Counted from the first letter of the stretch, positions 33,015-42,024 are shown. The stretch: DNA of 64,000 nucleotides from JAHHUA01 sp036635475 (GCA_036635475.1 JAVWQH010000006.1:1-64000), one strand, 5' to 3'. Made by a program: numbers and translations. Notes: generated from the letters alone by a model not told the origin.

Positions 33015-35237
33015 TTATTCATAAAAGTAACTATCGTCTTCAAAGGGCTCTTCATTTTCATCTGAAATTGAAATCTCGCTTTCCATATTTTCGTCTTCAC
33101 TGATAGCAATTTCTTCATCAACTATATCATGCCCTGGGCAACTGCCTGGAATATTGCTTCTCTTAAACCAACCTACATCAACTTCTGTACAGTCAGATGT
33201 TGCCAATCCACCTGTTTTTAAGCAATACGTTGCTTTGACTATATTGTCCCCATAATCAAAATCCTTTATTTCTAAATCTTTGTGAAGAGGAGCCATCATA
33301 TTTTTCCAGATTATTGGAGGTGGATAATAGCCATATTTTATTGTTTCAGGATTATCATATCCCAGCCAAACACTTGCTACATAATATGGAGTTACACCAA
33401 CAAACCATTGATTTTGGTCTTTATCAGATGTACCTGTTTTACCGGCAACAGGGATTTGACTAAATTTAGCTGTAGTACCTGTTGCAAGTGGTCCTGTTGT
33501 TACTCTTTGCAATAGTTTACACATTACTGCTGAAGTTTCTCCACTTATAACTCGAATTGGAGTTATATCTTTTTCAAGTACAACATTTCCCTCGCTGTCA
33601 AGAACCTTAGTATAAGCATAAGGCTTAGTGAAAGTTCCGCCATTTCCAAATATTTGATAACCACCTGTTAATTCAAGTGGAGTTACACCATTTGTCAATC
33701 CACCTAAAGCCATACCTGGAAGGTTTCTATCTCCATAAACATTTCCGCCGATATATTCTTGGTCAGCAAGATTTTGAAATTTGAGTTTATCCCTCAAGAA
33801 ATCAAAAGATACATCTGGGGTTAGCATACTAACCAATTTAACAGGGATTGTATTTACTGAACGTCTTATAGCATAATCAACTGTTATAGGGCCAACATAA
33901 GACCTGTAGTGGTTTTGAGGCCATTGTATATCTTGTCCCCCTGAATTGATTGTAACAGGAGAGTCCTCAATGATTGTTGACCATGTTATCAGATTTTTTT
34001 CCATTGCCGGAGTGTATGATGCTAATGGTTTAATTGCAGAACCAGGCTGTCTAATTGCTCTTGTAGCACGATTAAAAAGTCTTGCTCCGACTTTTTCCCT
34101 ATTAGAACCTGAAAGTGCCAATATTTTACCATTGAGATCCATTAATACAAATGCACCCTCGGGATATTCTTTGTTATAAACTGCTGGGAAATTGTCCATA
34201 TTAATAAATTGCTCATCAACATATTTTTGTATGTCTTTATCCATTGTCATATAAATTCGATAACCGCCATTATACACCTGTTTAGTAGCATAAATCTTGG
34301 TGAAATTCTTTTCAGTTACCAAATCATTTATTACTTCATCTAAAACATGGTCAACAAACCAGTTTTGTGTTGTTTCAATTCTTAATTTATTTTCTTCGGT
34401 TTTGAACTCGAGTTTTTCAGCCATAGCTGTTTCGTATTGTTCCTCAGTTATTAACTTTTGTAATCTCATTTGTTCAATGACATTTTCACGTCTTTTTTTG
34501 TTGTTCTCAGGATATACAAAAGGGTTCCACTTACTCGGATTTTGAGTTATTGACACAATAGAGGCTGATTCAGCAATTGTCAAATCTTTTGCTTTTTTGC
34601 CAAAATATAAGTTTGCTGCTGCTTCAACACCATTTGTGTTATTACCCAATGAAATAGTGTTTAGATAGGCTTCAAGAATTTGTTCTTTGGAATAATTCTT
34701 GTCAAGGTTGATGGCTCTGAAAATTTCTCGGACTTTTCTGTCAACTCTGTATTGGTCATCACCTGTAATATTTTTGATTAACTGTTGAGTTATTGTTGAA
34801 CCACCAAACTCTGATGAAGAGAAAGGAATAAACTGATTGACAGCTGCCGCAATCGTTCTCCTCCAGTCAACACCTTGATGCTTCATAAATCTTTTATCTT
34901 CGATTGAAATAGCTGCCATTGAAAGGTATGGCGACATTTTGTCGTAGTCAACCCATATCCTGTTTTCACTTGCTGCAAGGCGTTGAAATTCTTCATATTC
35001 ACCTGTTTGAGTATTTGGAGCATATAATATTGTTGTGTAGTTATATTTAACATTCTCCAAGCTAATTTCTTCTTCTGTTTCAATTGACTTCAAAACATAG
35101 ACAGTCAAAACTGAGGCAACAATCGAACCTGTTATTATACCAATCATCATTAAAGTCAATATTGTTCTGCCGATAGTTTTCCAAAACGACTTTTTACGTT
35201 TAGGTTTTCCTTGCTTTTTTTCTTCTGGATTATTCAT
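33015..35237 (-). CDS. Class A penicillin-binding protein (PBP1a type)
   Basis: 740 residues, GGGAGG ribosome site. Short basic cytoplasmic tail (KKQGKPKRKKS), one membrane helix (~25-48), then a GT51 transglycosylase domain with IEDKRFMKHQGVDW (catalytic Glu) and GGSTITQQLIKN. The transpeptidase domain has the active Ser in GSAIKPLA, SVN in RRSVNTIP and the KTGTS box. Ends with an acidic tail (DEEIAISEDENMESE) common in Gram-positive members. Builds and cross-links peptidoglycan outside the membrane. Confidence 0.97.
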   Translation of the reverse strand: MNNPEEKKQGKPKRKKSFWKTIGRTILTLMMIGIITGSIVASVLTVYVLKSIETEEEISLENVKYNYTTILYAPNTQTGEYEEFQRLAASENRIWVDYDKMSPYLSMAAISIEDKRFMKHQGVDWRRTIAAAVNQFIPFSSSEFGGSTITQQLIKNITGDDQYRVDRKVREIFRAINLDKNYSKEQILEAYLNTISLGNNTNGVEAAANLYFGKKAKDLTIAESASIVSITQNPSKWNPFVYPENNKKRRENVIEQMRLQKLITEEQYETAMAEKLEFKTEENKLRIETTQNWFVDHVLDEVINDLVTEKNFTKIYATKQVYNGGYRIYMTMDKDIQKYVDEQFINMDNFPAVYNKEYPEGAFVLMDLNGKILALSGSNREKVGARLFNRATRAIRQPGSAIKPLASYTPAMEKNLITWSTIIEDSPVTINSGGQDIQWPQNHYRSYVGPITVDYAIRRSVNTIPVKLVSMLTPDVSFDFLRDKLKFQNLADQEYIGGNVYGDRNLPGMALGGLTNGVTPLELTGGYQIFGNGGTFTKPYAYTKVLDSEGNVVLEKDITPIRVISGETSAVMCKLLQRVTTGPLATGTTAKFSQIPVAGKTGTSDKDQNQWFVGVTPYYVASVWLGYDNPETIKYGYYPPPIIWKNMMAPLHKDLEIKDFDYGDNIVKATYCLKTGGLATSDCTEVDVGWFKRSNIPGSCPGHDIVDEEIAISEDENMESEISISDENEEPFEDDSYFYE

Positions 35238-35372
35238 ATAATTAAATTGCCTCCCACGTTGATTTTAAAACTCACATATCTTATTATAATCATTTTTTAT
35301 TTTATAACAATAGCTAAAAAGTATTATATCATATTTTGTTTGAAAAGTGTTAGCTAATTATTAACTTCATTG

Positions 35373-35401
35373 GAATATTATTTATATTTTGTGGCAAAAT
35401 A
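35373..35401 (+). promoter_or_regulatory. Candidate forespore (SigG/SigF-type) promoter
   Basis: GAATA (35373-35377) matches the GHATR -35 box and CAAAATA (35395-35401), 17 bases later, differs from CATNHTA at one position. It is 40 bases upstream of a BofC-like gene, a product made in the forespore in Bacillus. Confidence 0.4.
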
Positions 35402-35440
35402 AGTATATAAACCATTATTTTGTTTTAAAGGGAGATTATA

Positions 35441-35785
35441 ATGCAAAAAAATAAATTCAAAAATTTTATTGCTTGTATTTTTTTTATTATCGTTGGAATA
35501 ATTTCCGGTTATTCTGCTGCAATTTATAGTGATTCTGATGAAGTTATTGTAGATGAAAACATATCAAGCCAAAAAATAATTGAAAATAATGTGAAATATG
35601 ATTATCTTATAAAAACATTTGAGGGCAAAATTGCTGTTTTCACCCCAAATTCAAAAAATCCTGAAATAATATTCGAGGTCTATACTCATCAACTTCCTGA
35701 ATATGACCGTTTTCAACTTGAACAAGGCATAATTGTAGAAGATTATTCAACATTAGTACAACTAATTGAAGATTACACAACATAG
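35441..35785 (+). CDS. BofC C-terminal-domain-like exported protein
   Basis: 114 residues, GGGAG ribosome site. N-terminal signal anchor (residues 7-28). The C-terminal ~60 residues have the pattern YLIKTFEGKIAVF ... LPEYDRFQLEQGI and end in LIEDYTT, as in the small Clostridia proteins with a BofC-C-like domain ('Y.LKEY.GKVAVF...LP..DR..L..GI.....EEL..LLEDYTS'). BofC in Bacillus restrains signalling to pro-SigK processing; a spoIVFAB pair lies 1 kb away. Functional transfer is inference. Confidence 0.65.
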   Translation: MQKNKFKNFIACIFFIIVGIISGYSAAIYSDSDEVIVDENISSQKIIENNVKYDYLIKTFEGKIAVFTPNSKNPEIIFEVYTHQLPEYDRFQLEQGIIVEDYSTLVQLIEDYTT

Positions 35786-35832
35786 AAAATAAATAATACT
35801 ACTGATTACTTATTTTTATTTTGTTGTTATTA

Positions 35833-35867
35833 AGCTTTCCTAATTATCTCTCCATATTAGGAAAGCT
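35833..35867 (+). terminator. Terminator after the BofC-like gene
   Basis: AGCTTTCCTAAT / ATTAGGAAAGCT perfect 12-base stem, 11-base loop, followed by ATTTTATG. The remaining ~230 bases up to the next promoter show only A/T-rich DNA. Confidence 0.75.
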
Positions 35868-36098
35868 ATTTTATGTAAAAAATTTTAATCAATTTTGTTT
35901 TTACTTTAATTCGATTATAATAGAATAATTTATGTATAATCTTCCAATATGACTACGAAATATACATAAAATGTTCATAATTTTTTCTTGTATTTTCAAA
36001 CATTTTATCAATTACAATCACATTCTGTCGAATTTATTATCATTTGTATAATTATTAATTAAAAAATTGTAAAATTTTATTTTTTTTACTTGAAATGT

Positions 36099-36127
36099 TT
36101 GACATATTGGCTTTTCTGGTCTATTAT
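36099..36127 (+). promoter_or_regulatory. Promoter of the AbrB-like gene
   Basis: TTGACA (36099-36104), exactly 17 bases, TATTAT (36122-36127): near-consensus, with an AAAGGCGG ribosome site downstream. Indicates strong vegetative expression. Confidence 0.8.
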
Positions 36128-36177
36128 ATGTATAGGAAGTTATCCTATTAGACAATTAGTCAGAAAGGCGGTGTCGT

Positions 36178-36414
36178 ATGAAATCGACCGGTATTGTTAG
36201 AAAAGTAGATGAGCTTGGAAGAATTGTTTTGCCAATTGAGCTCCGTAGAACTCTAGATATTAATATTAAGGATTCGCTTGAAATATTTGTTGATGGCAAC
36301 CAAATTGTACTTAAAAAATTTGAACGTTCTTGCATATTCTGCAGTAATTCAGATGACCTTATTACATATAAAGGTAAGACGGTTTGCAAAGATTGTATTA
36401 AAGATCTTGCATAA
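36178..36414 (+). CDS. AbrB-family transition regulator with Cys-rich C-terminus
   Basis: 78 residues. Swapped-hairpin DNA-binding domain at 1-48 (MKSTGIVRKVDELGRIVLPI, then ELRRTLDI and DSLEIFVDG), typical of AbrB/SpoVT. The C-terminal 28 residues contain CIFC and CKDC separated by ~17 residues, a probable zinc ribbon used for multimerisation in clostridial AbrB-like proteins. Probably a growth-phase/sporulation regulator. Confidence 0.93.
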   Translation: MKSTGIVRKVDELGRIVLPIELRRTLDINIKDSLEIFVDGNQIVLKKFERSCIFCSNSDDLITYKGKTVCKDCIKDLA

Positions 36415-36423
36415 ATTTTTAAA

Positions 36424-36450
36424 ACAGACATTTAGGTGTCTGTTTTTTTT
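36424..36450 (+). terminator. Terminator after the AbrB-like gene
   Basis: ACAGACA / TGTCTGT stem followed by eight T, ten bases after the stop. Confidence 0.85.
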
Positions 36451-36457
36451 ATCATTT

Positions 36458-37027
36458 TTACGTTTCTAACGTTCGTATCATAGATATTGCAAGAAAAATT
36501 AATGTGAAATTCCCCTTTTGTTCCACGAAAACAATAATCCCAATAAGCAACATCGGAATACAAATTATGTAATTTATTATTTGCTTTATTTTGTCTTGCT
36601 TTTCAAAAAAATATACTCTCAGCAAAACTTTAAGTATATTTCCCCCATCAAGATTTCCAATTGGCAATAAATTAAACAGTCCCATTACTATATTTACAAG
36701 TGCAAAAATTATGTGGTTGCCGTTAAGAAAAAATATTATCCCTAAAGTTAAATTTGCAAATGGCCCTGCAAAATGAAGTATAATTTCATACCACCATTTT
36801 TTAAAATATGTATCCGCTTTTATTGATATTCCCAGTGCTGTAAAAGATATTTTCACAATTTTATTTTTAAGCAAATATAAAATACATATATGCGCAAGCT
36901 CATGTATTGCCACGCTTACAAGCAGGATTGGAACTAATCCAATATGGTCTGATATTACAAAAAAGCCTATCAATGCCGGAAATAAAAATGAAAGATGAAA
37001 TTTCATTTTGTTTATACTAAAATCCAT
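36458..37027 (-). CDS. spoIVFB: SpoIVFB-like site-2 intramembrane metalloprotease (M50)
   Basis: 189 residues, GGGAGG ribosome site; its ATG directly follows the TAG of the upstream gene. Polytopic (about five to six helices) with VAIHELAHI (HExxH zinc motif) and NLLPIGNLDGGNIL (the second NPxxxDG-type motif with the metal Asp). It lacks a CBS domain and is short compared with Bacillus SpoIVFB (~290), as in many Clostridia. In Bacillus the enzyme cleaves pro-SigK. Pairing with a LytM-type SpoIVFA-like partner supports the call. Confidence 0.88.
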   Translation of the reverse strand: MDFSINKMKFHLSFLFPALIGFFVISDHIGLVPILLVSVAIHELAHICILYLLKNKIVKISFTALGISIKADTYFKKWWYEIILHFAGPFANLTLGIIFFLNGNHIIFALVNIVMGLFNLLPIGNLDGGNILKVLLRVYFFEKQDKIKQIINYIICIPMLLIGIIVFVEQKGNFTLIFLAISMIRTLET

Positions 37028-37786
37028 CTATTCCTCCCTAAGCAGCCACATGGGGTCATAGGATATGCCCTCATATTTAATCTCAAAATGCAAATGCGGA
37101 CCTGTTGATATTCCCGTTGTCCCTACTTTTGCAATTCTTTCACCTTTTTTTATTACTGTACCTATTGGCGCTAATATCTCGTCACAGTGGCAATAAAAGC
37201 TCGTAAATCCGCTGCAATGCTTTAGAATTATGTAATTACCATAGGATGGAGAATAACCGCTATCGGTTACTACACCATCTAATATGGCTTGAATTGCCTT
37301 GCCTTTTGAGGCCGCAATATCAATTCCTGTATGAAAATCTTCTTCTTTTGTTATTGGGTGTATGCGATAGCCATAGCTTGACGTTATTTCACCGCTAATT
37401 GGCGGATTAATTGGCATTGACACTAATATAGGAGCGAAACTATTCCCTTTTGGAGCTGCAACAAGTTTTTCTCCGCCTATTTTTCTAAATGGATTGGGTT
37501 TTCCACCTTGCCCTTTTATTTGCTCGGAAAAAAATTGTCTGAAAAATTCTTCAATGTTAAATTCATTCTCCAGTTTTTCTAAATCCAAGCGACTAATGGA
37601 AATTGTCGCTGAATTTTTGACTTCTTCTACAAAATCGTTTAGCATTTTATATGGCGATTGTGCCGAATAAATTAAAAATCCCACTATCAATGCAACCATA
37701 ACTATTTGATATATCATTGTGTTGAATATTACATCTGGTTTTTGCTGTTTTTTGTATGTTCGCTTATATTTATTTCGTTCCACCAT
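37028..37786 (-). CDS. spoIVFA: SpoIVFA-like membrane-anchored M23 (LytM) protein
   Basis: 252 residues. Basic N-terminus (NKYKRTYKKQQKP), one membrane helix at about 25-45, a linker, and a C-terminal LytM/M23 domain from ~130: GEITSSYGYRIHP, HTGIDIA (zinc His and Asp), YGNYIILKHCSG, and GPHLHFEI (HxH). All zinc and catalytic positions of an active endopeptidase are present. In Bacillus SpoIVFA regulates SpoIVFB and its LytM domain is regarded as non-catalytic; gene order directly before spoIVFB supports the same role. Alternatively an active wall endopeptidase. Confidence 0.85.
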   Translation of the reverse strand: MVERNKYKRTYKKQQKPDVIFNTMIYQIVMVALIVGFLIYSAQSPYKMLNDFVEEVKNSATISISRLDLEKLENEFNIEEFFRQFFSEQIKGQGGKPNPFRKIGGEKLVAAPKGNSFAPILVSMPINPPISGEITSSYGYRIHPITKEEDFHTGIDIAASKGKAIQAILDGVVTDSGYSPSYGNYIILKHCSGFTSFYCHCDEILAPIGTVIKKGERIAKVGTTGISTGPHLHFEIKYEGISYDPMWLLREE

Positions 37787-37849
37787 ATATACACCTTCTC
37801 TGATTTAACATTCTATATATTATATATATGTCAAATAAAGATAATAATA

Positions 37850-37895
37850 CATAAAAAATCCAACCTTACAATTAATTCATAAGGTTGGACTTTTT
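37850..37895 (-). terminator. Terminator after the YitT gene
   Basis: TCCAACCTTA / TAAGGTTGGA stem, 11-base loop, then TTTTTTAT on the minus strand. It separates the obg-region operon from spoIVFA-spoIVFB. Confidence 0.85.
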
Positions 37896-37903
37896 CATCT
37901 ATA

Positions 37904-38776
37904 TTATTCTACAGGTTTGAAACCATATCCCATAATTTGAGTTGCATCAGTTACCATAATAAATGCCTTTTCGTCAATAGCTTTCACAACTTCTCTTAGT
38001 CTAGCTGTTTCGCTAGGACGTACTGCACTCAAAACCATCTGTCTTTCGTCGCCATTAAATGCACCCTTAGCTTGAATAAGTGTTGCTCCTCTGCCCACAG
38101 TATTGATTACTTCCTTGCCGATTTGTTCGGACTTATCGGAAATAATAAACATCATAACGCCCTTATCGCCGCTATAGATAACTTTATCCATAACTGTGCT
38201 TGCAACAAACATTGTAACCAAACCAAGCATTGCTGATTCAATATTTTTATAAACAATAACTGACATAAACAAAACACTGCAATCAACTAAAAGGATTAGT
38301 TTTGCAATTGAAACATATGGCATTTTGCGTTTGATTAGCAATCCAATAATGTCTGTACCGCCTGTTGAAGAGCCTCTCATAAGTATAATGCCAAGACCAA
38401 CTCCAATTAATGCACCTGCAAATAGTGCCGCCATCAATGGGTTTTTGACGTATGGAGTGATATTTGGATAGCCATAGTCCATTATAAAGGTGAAAATAGC
38501 TACGGTTTTAAAAGTTCTGAAGGTGAATTTTTTGCCTAAAAACATAAATGCCATTATAACTAGAGGAACATTGACTAAAAATGAAATCATACCGATTTTC
38601 ATTCCCGTCAAATAGTTTATCAATGTTGCAAAACCTGCAACACCACCGGGAGCAATGTGATTAGCGGCAGTAAACATATTTACAGCTAAGCCATAACAAT
38701 ATGAACCGATGATATCATAAATTATATCAATGCACAATTTTTTTCCGTCAATTTTAGTTTTTATTTTAGTTTCCAC
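37904..38776 (-). CDS. YitT family membrane protein (DUF161/DUF2179)
   Basis: 290 residues from a GTG seven bases after AAGGAG, overlapping the end of the mini-RNase III gene by 11 bases. Five membrane helices (GSYCYGLAVNMFTAANHIAPGG, with the family's 'N.F..P..I..GG' pattern; GSSTGGTDII is a hallmark), then a C-terminal soluble DUF2179 domain (GRGATLIQAKGAFNGDERQM). Function unknown in the family. Confidence 0.93.
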   Translation of the reverse strand: METKIKTKIDGKKLCIDIIYDIIGSYCYGLAVNMFTAANHIAPGGVAGFATLINYLTGMKIGMISFLVNVPLVIMAFMFLGKKFTFRTFKTVAIFTFIMDYGYPNITPYVKNPLMAALFAGALIGVGLGIILMRGSSTGGTDIIGLLIKRKMPYVSIAKLILLVDCSVLFMSVIVYKNIESAMLGLVTMFVASTVMDKVIYSGDKGVMMFIISDKSEQIGKEVINTVGRGATLIQAKGAFNGDERQMVLSAVRPSETARLREVVKAIDEKAFIMVTDATQIMGYGFKPVE

Positions 38777-39218
38777 TCTCAATCTCCTTATTGCTGATAA
38801 CGATTTTTTCGTCAATGCTGTTAAAATCAATCGTCATAGCAAGGTCAAAAATCTCTTTAAGCCTTGCTTCTTTTCCCGATAGATATAAATAGCCAAAAAG
38901 TGTTTCAACCCCTGTTGCTCGTCTGTATTCAACCGGATTGGTTTTTTTCGGAGCTTTCGTTGAATTAGCATTTCTGCCTCTCTTCATTATAGAAAGCTCT
39001 TCTTCACTTAAAATAGGCTCTAATAGTTCATATAATCGTGACTGAGCAGAAGCTCTAACCATAGTCACAGCTTTTTTATGAAGAGCATTTGCTGAAACAT
39101 TTGCTTGTTTAACAAGTCGCTCTCTCACCATAAGTTCATAAACTCCATCGCCTATAAATGCCAATGTCAGTGGACTTAAAAGTTTGGGATTTTCCATACA
39201 TTCTTCTGAAAAAATCAT
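38766..39218 (-). CDS. mrnC: Mini-ribonuclease III
   Basis: 150 residues, GAGG ribosome site. RNase III catalytic domain without a dsRNA-binding domain: LAFIGDGVYELMVRERL (metal Asp), a KRGRNA-type loop, and ATGVETLFGYLYLSG (second acidic motif). Matures 23S rRNA in Bacillus. Sits between obg and yitT here. Confidence 0.94.
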   Translation of the reverse strand: MIFSEECMENPKLLSPLTLAFIGDGVYELMVRERLVKQANVSANALHKKAVTMVRASAQSRLYELLEPILSEEELSIMKRGRNANSTKAPKKTNPVEYRRATGVETLFGYLYLSGKEARLKEIFDLAMTIDFNSIDEKIVISNKEIESGN

Positions 39219-39233
39219 AATATTTCCTCGATG

Positions 39234-40508
39234 TTATTTTACATAATCAAATTCAAAATTAAGGATACTAACAGTATCCCCCTCTTCAATTCCCATTTCC
39301 TCAAGCTTAGAAATAACTCCTGTTTCAATGAGAACTCTTTGCATATACTGCAATGATTCATTATCATTAACATCGACCATTCCAAAAACAGGGATAAGCC
39401 ATTTTGCTTTAAGAACATAAACGTCATCATCATCAATTTCAATTTCAAAATTGCTATCTGGCTTTGTAGCACAAACTTGTGGAGCTCTTCCTTCAATTTC
39501 ATATTCTTTGATTGGTGGGAGCGACTCCAGTTTAGTTGAAATTTTATTGATTAGTTGTTTCACACCTTGAGTTGTTGCGGCTGAAATTACAAAAAAATCA
39601 TAGCCTTTTGACTCAACATATTCTTTGAATTTTTGAATTTGTTCTTCTGTTGCCATATCTGCTTTATTTCCTGCAACAATTTGTGGACGTTCTGCCAACT
39701 CTGCATCAAAGTTTTTCAGTTCCTTATTAATTAAATCGAAATCTTCAATAGGATCTCGACCTTCAATTCCGGAAATATCAACAACGTGAACAATAAGTCT
39801 GCAACGTTCAACATGGCGTAAAAATTCGTGACCTAAACCTGCACCTTCACTTGCACCTTCAATTAATCCGGGAATATCCGCCATTACAAAACTTTTTCCC
39901 GAGTCAGTCTGAACAACTCCCAAAACAGGTGTTAGAGTTGTAAAATGATAGTTTGCAATTGTTGGTTTAGCTTCACTAACTGTTGAAATAAGTGTTGATT
40001 TACCCACATTTGGAAATCCCACCAATCCCACGTCAGCCAATAATTTCAGTTCCAACAGAATTTCAATGCTTTCACCGGGTAAACCCGATTTTGCAAATCT
40101 TGGAATTTGTCTTGTTGGAGTTGCAAAATGCTGATTGCCCCAACCGCCCTTACCGCCTTTTGCAATAACAACAGCTTCTTCTGAGGACATATCAGCCAAT
40201 ATTCTGCCCGTTTTAGCTTCTTTAACTAAAGTCCCTTTTGGCACTCTAATTACAAGGTTTTCCGCACTTTTGCCTGAACATCTTTTTGTTTGACCATTTT
40301 CGCCATTTGGAGCTACAAATTTCTTTTTAAATTTGAAATCCAACAGTGTCGACAAATTAGTGTCAGCTAGAAATATAATATCTCCGCCTTTTCCGCCGTC
40401 GCCACCGTCAGGTCCACCTGCGGCAACATATTTTTCTCTATGAAAAGTAATGGCACCATTTCCGCCATCGCCCGCTTTTAGTTTTATTTTAGTTAAATCT
40501 ACAAACAT
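39234..40508 (-). CDS. obg: GTPase Obg/CgtA
   Basis: 424 residues from the ATG after GGAGG (40506-40508). Gly-rich Obg fold (GDGGNGAITFHREKYVAAGGPDGGDGG), G domain with VGFPNVGKSTLI (G1), DIPGLIEGA (G3), GNKAD (G4), and a C-terminal OCT domain (PVFGMVDVNDNESLQYM). Acts in ribosome assembly; in Bacillus it also affects sporulation onset. Confidence 0.98.
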   Translation of the reverse strand: MFVDLTKIKLKAGDGGNGAITFHREKYVAAGGPDGGDGGKGGDIIFLADTNLSTLLDFKFKKKFVAPNGENGQTKRCSGKSAENLVIRVPKGTLVKEAKTGRILADMSSEEAVVIAKGGKGGWGNQHFATPTRQIPRFAKSGLPGESIEILLELKLLADVGLVGFPNVGKSTLISTVSEAKPTIANYHFTTLTPVLGVVQTDSGKSFVMADIPGLIEGASEGAGLGHEFLRHVERCRLIVHVVDISGIEGRDPIEDFDLINKELKNFDAELAERPQIVAGNKADMATEEQIQKFKEYVESKGYDFFVISAATTQGVKQLINKISTKLESLPPIKEYEIEGRAPQVCATKPDSNFEIEIDDDDVYVLKAKWLIPVFGMVDVNDNESLQYMQRVLIETGVISKLEEMGIEEGDTVSILNFEFDYVK

Positions 40509-40579
40509 TTTTTTCCTCCGTTTATCTGTCAATTACTTCACATTTATTATTTGAATATTCGGTTATAAAATTCACAATT

Positions 40580-40897
40580 TTATCTTTTATAAAATTTCAG
40601 CTTGTTTTTAAGTATCTTTCGCACAAAAACCAAACAATCAATTCCTGTGATAACTGCCAGCGAAGGTGTATATTTTTGAGTTGATGCAAAACTCAAAGCA
40701 ATCACAAGTAAAGTTGCAAAAATTGATATTAAAGTCAAATCTTTAGCCAAGTCTTGCGACAAAGCCTTTTTGTCATAATTCACTTTTTCACTCTCGCTTA
40801 GCTTATTATACATTGGCAAAAAAATAATATCTTTTTGTGTCAAAAGCAAAATAACTGTTACCCAAAGAAATATTACAATTATATAACCAACAATCAT
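40580..40897 (-). CDS. Small membrane protein, DUF3784-like
   Basis: 105 residues; ribosome site AGGAG before ATG. Three hydrophobic helices (1-22, 55-75, 80-95) and a cytoplasmic loop NKLSESEKVNYDKKALSQDL, resembling the DUF3784 pattern 'NTMSKEEKAKYDEKKL'. Function unknown. It lies between rpmA (with a terminator) and obg and may head the obg unit. Confidence 0.7.
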   Translation of the reverse strand: MIVGYIIVIFLWVTVILLLTQKDIIFLPMYNKLSESEKVNYDKKALSQDLAKDLTLISIFATLLVIALSFASTQKYTPSLAVITGIDCLVFVRKILKNKLKFYKR

Positions 40898-40986
40898 TGT
40901 AACTCCTCCTTGCAGCCAGCAAAATTTCTTTCAAGTTTTATTTCTTTTCCAATATATATTTTACACCAAAGGTCAAATATAATCAA

Positions 40987-41011
40987 GAAAAAACCCCAGC
41001 AAAAGCTGGGG
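40987..41011 (-). terminator. Terminator after rpmA
   Basis: CCCCAGC-TTTT-GCTGGGG followed by TTTTTTC on the minus strand, 12 bases after the L27 stop. A compact strong intrinsic terminator. Confidence 0.95.
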
Positions 41012-41023
41012 ATTTCTGTTCAA

Positions 41024-41305
41024 CTAGTTAGCTGGGTAAATTGAAACCTTTTTACGGTCACGACCCAAACGTTCAAACTTAACTGTGCCCTCAGCAAGAG
41101 CAAAAAGTGTATCGTCAGAACCTTTACCAACATTTAGTCCAGGATGAATATGTGTACCTCTTTGGCGAACAAGAATGTTGCCAGCAAGTACAAATTGTCC
41201 ATCAGCTCTCTTAGTGCCTAGACGTTTAGCCTCGGAGTCACGTCCATTCTTAGTAGAACCAACTCCCTTTTTATGAGCAAAAAACTGAATACTTAATTTA
41301 AGCAT
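41024..41305 (-). CDS. rpmA: Ribosomal protein L27 with cleavable N-terminal extension
   Basis: 93 residues, GGAGG ribosome site. The N-terminus MLKLSIQFF-AHKKGVGSTKNG has the Bacillota-type prepeptide; Prp protease cleaves such extensions after the FF. The mature protein would begin AHKKG, leaving the flexible tail that reaches the peptidyl-transferase centre. The gene for the protease is directly upstream. Confidence 0.97.
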   Translation of the reverse strand: MLKLSIQFFAHKKGVGSTKNGRDSEAKRLGTKRADGQFVLAGNILVRQRGTHIHPGLNVGKGSDDTLFALAEGTVKFERLGRDRKKVSIYPAN

Positions 41306-41307
41306 TA

Positions 41308-41622
41308 TTACACCTCCGTTACAATTACTTTAATGTTCTTCCCATAATCTTGACTTAGCAATGACAAATGAAGATACAAAGCCTCAAGAAAATCATAGCA
41401 CCTAGCATCAGGATTCGTGGGAAGAGATAGCGAAATTTCGTTTTCTCCGACAATAACCTTTGCATCAACTTTTAAAACCTCGGTTATGGCATTTGCAGTC
41501 ATTTCCACAGCGGAAGTAACCGCTGAACAAACTATGTCCTTGCCACTTTCAGCATAACCTGAATGTCCGCTGACTTTAAAACCGATTTTGGGGTTACTGC
41601 CAATAAAGCTTACTACAATCAT
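41308..41622 (-). CDS. prp: Ribosomal-processing cysteine protease Prp
   Basis: 104 residues. Catalytic His in VSGHSGYAESGKDIVCSAVT and catalytic Cys 12 residues later in the same segment (the conserved GHxxY...G.DIVCAAVS pattern). It removes the L27 extension. Lies between rplU and rpmA with 2-8 base gaps, the usual arrangement. Confidence 0.96.
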   Translation of the reverse strand: MIVVSFIGSNPKIGFKVSGHSGYAESGKDIVCSAVTSAVEMTANAITEVLKVDAKVIVGENEISLSLPTNPDARCYDFLEALYLHLSLLSQDYGKNIKVIVTEV

Positions 41623-41630
41623 AGTAAGAC

Positions 41631-41942
41631 TTATGCGTTAATTGAAGTGATTTCAACCTTAGTGTAAGGTTGTCTATGACCCAATTTGCGCTTGGAATCT
41701 TTTTTTGCACGGTAGGTAAATACTGTAATTTTCTTGCCTTTACCATTTTTGATTGCTTTAGCAACAACCTTTGCACCGTCGACAATTGGTGAACCTACTT
41801 GAAGTCCATCTTCCTTGCCAACTGCGATAACTTTATCGAATACTACTTCTGCATCAGCTTCAACGCCTAGCTTTTCTACGAAAAGAATATCGCCTTCTTG
41901 CACACGGTATTGTTTTCCGCCTGTTTCAATGATTGCGTACAT
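41631..41942 (-). CDS. rplU: Ribosomal protein L21
   Basis: 103 residues beginning MYAIIETGGKQYRVQEGD, with VGSPIVDGAKV and the basic end YRAKKDSKRKLGHRQPYTKVEI. First gene of rplU-prp-rpmA, preceded by a structured leader. Confidence 0.98.
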   Translation of the reverse strand: MYAIIETGGKQYRVQEGDILFVEKLGVEADAEVVFDKVIAVGKEDGLQVGSPIVDGAKVVAKAIKNGKGKKITVFTYRAKKDSKRKLGHRQPYTKVEITSINA

Positions 41943-42018
41943 TTAAGGCACCTGCCTCTTTCTATAAACTCGCTGTCTAAGGGTGGCATAAAGCACTTAT
42001 AGCCCAGTACATGCGGCA
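41943..42018 (-). ncRNA. L21 leader RNA (autoregulatory element)
   Basis: The ~75-base leader between the promoter and rplU reads, on the minus strand, GCATGTACTGGGCTATAAG...GCTTTATGCCACCC...GAGGCAGGTGCC. Conserved paired segments of this kind and position are typical of the Bacillota L21 leader, thought to bind L21. Assigned by position and partial sequence resemblance. Confidence 0.6.
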
Positions 42019-42024
42019 ACAATG

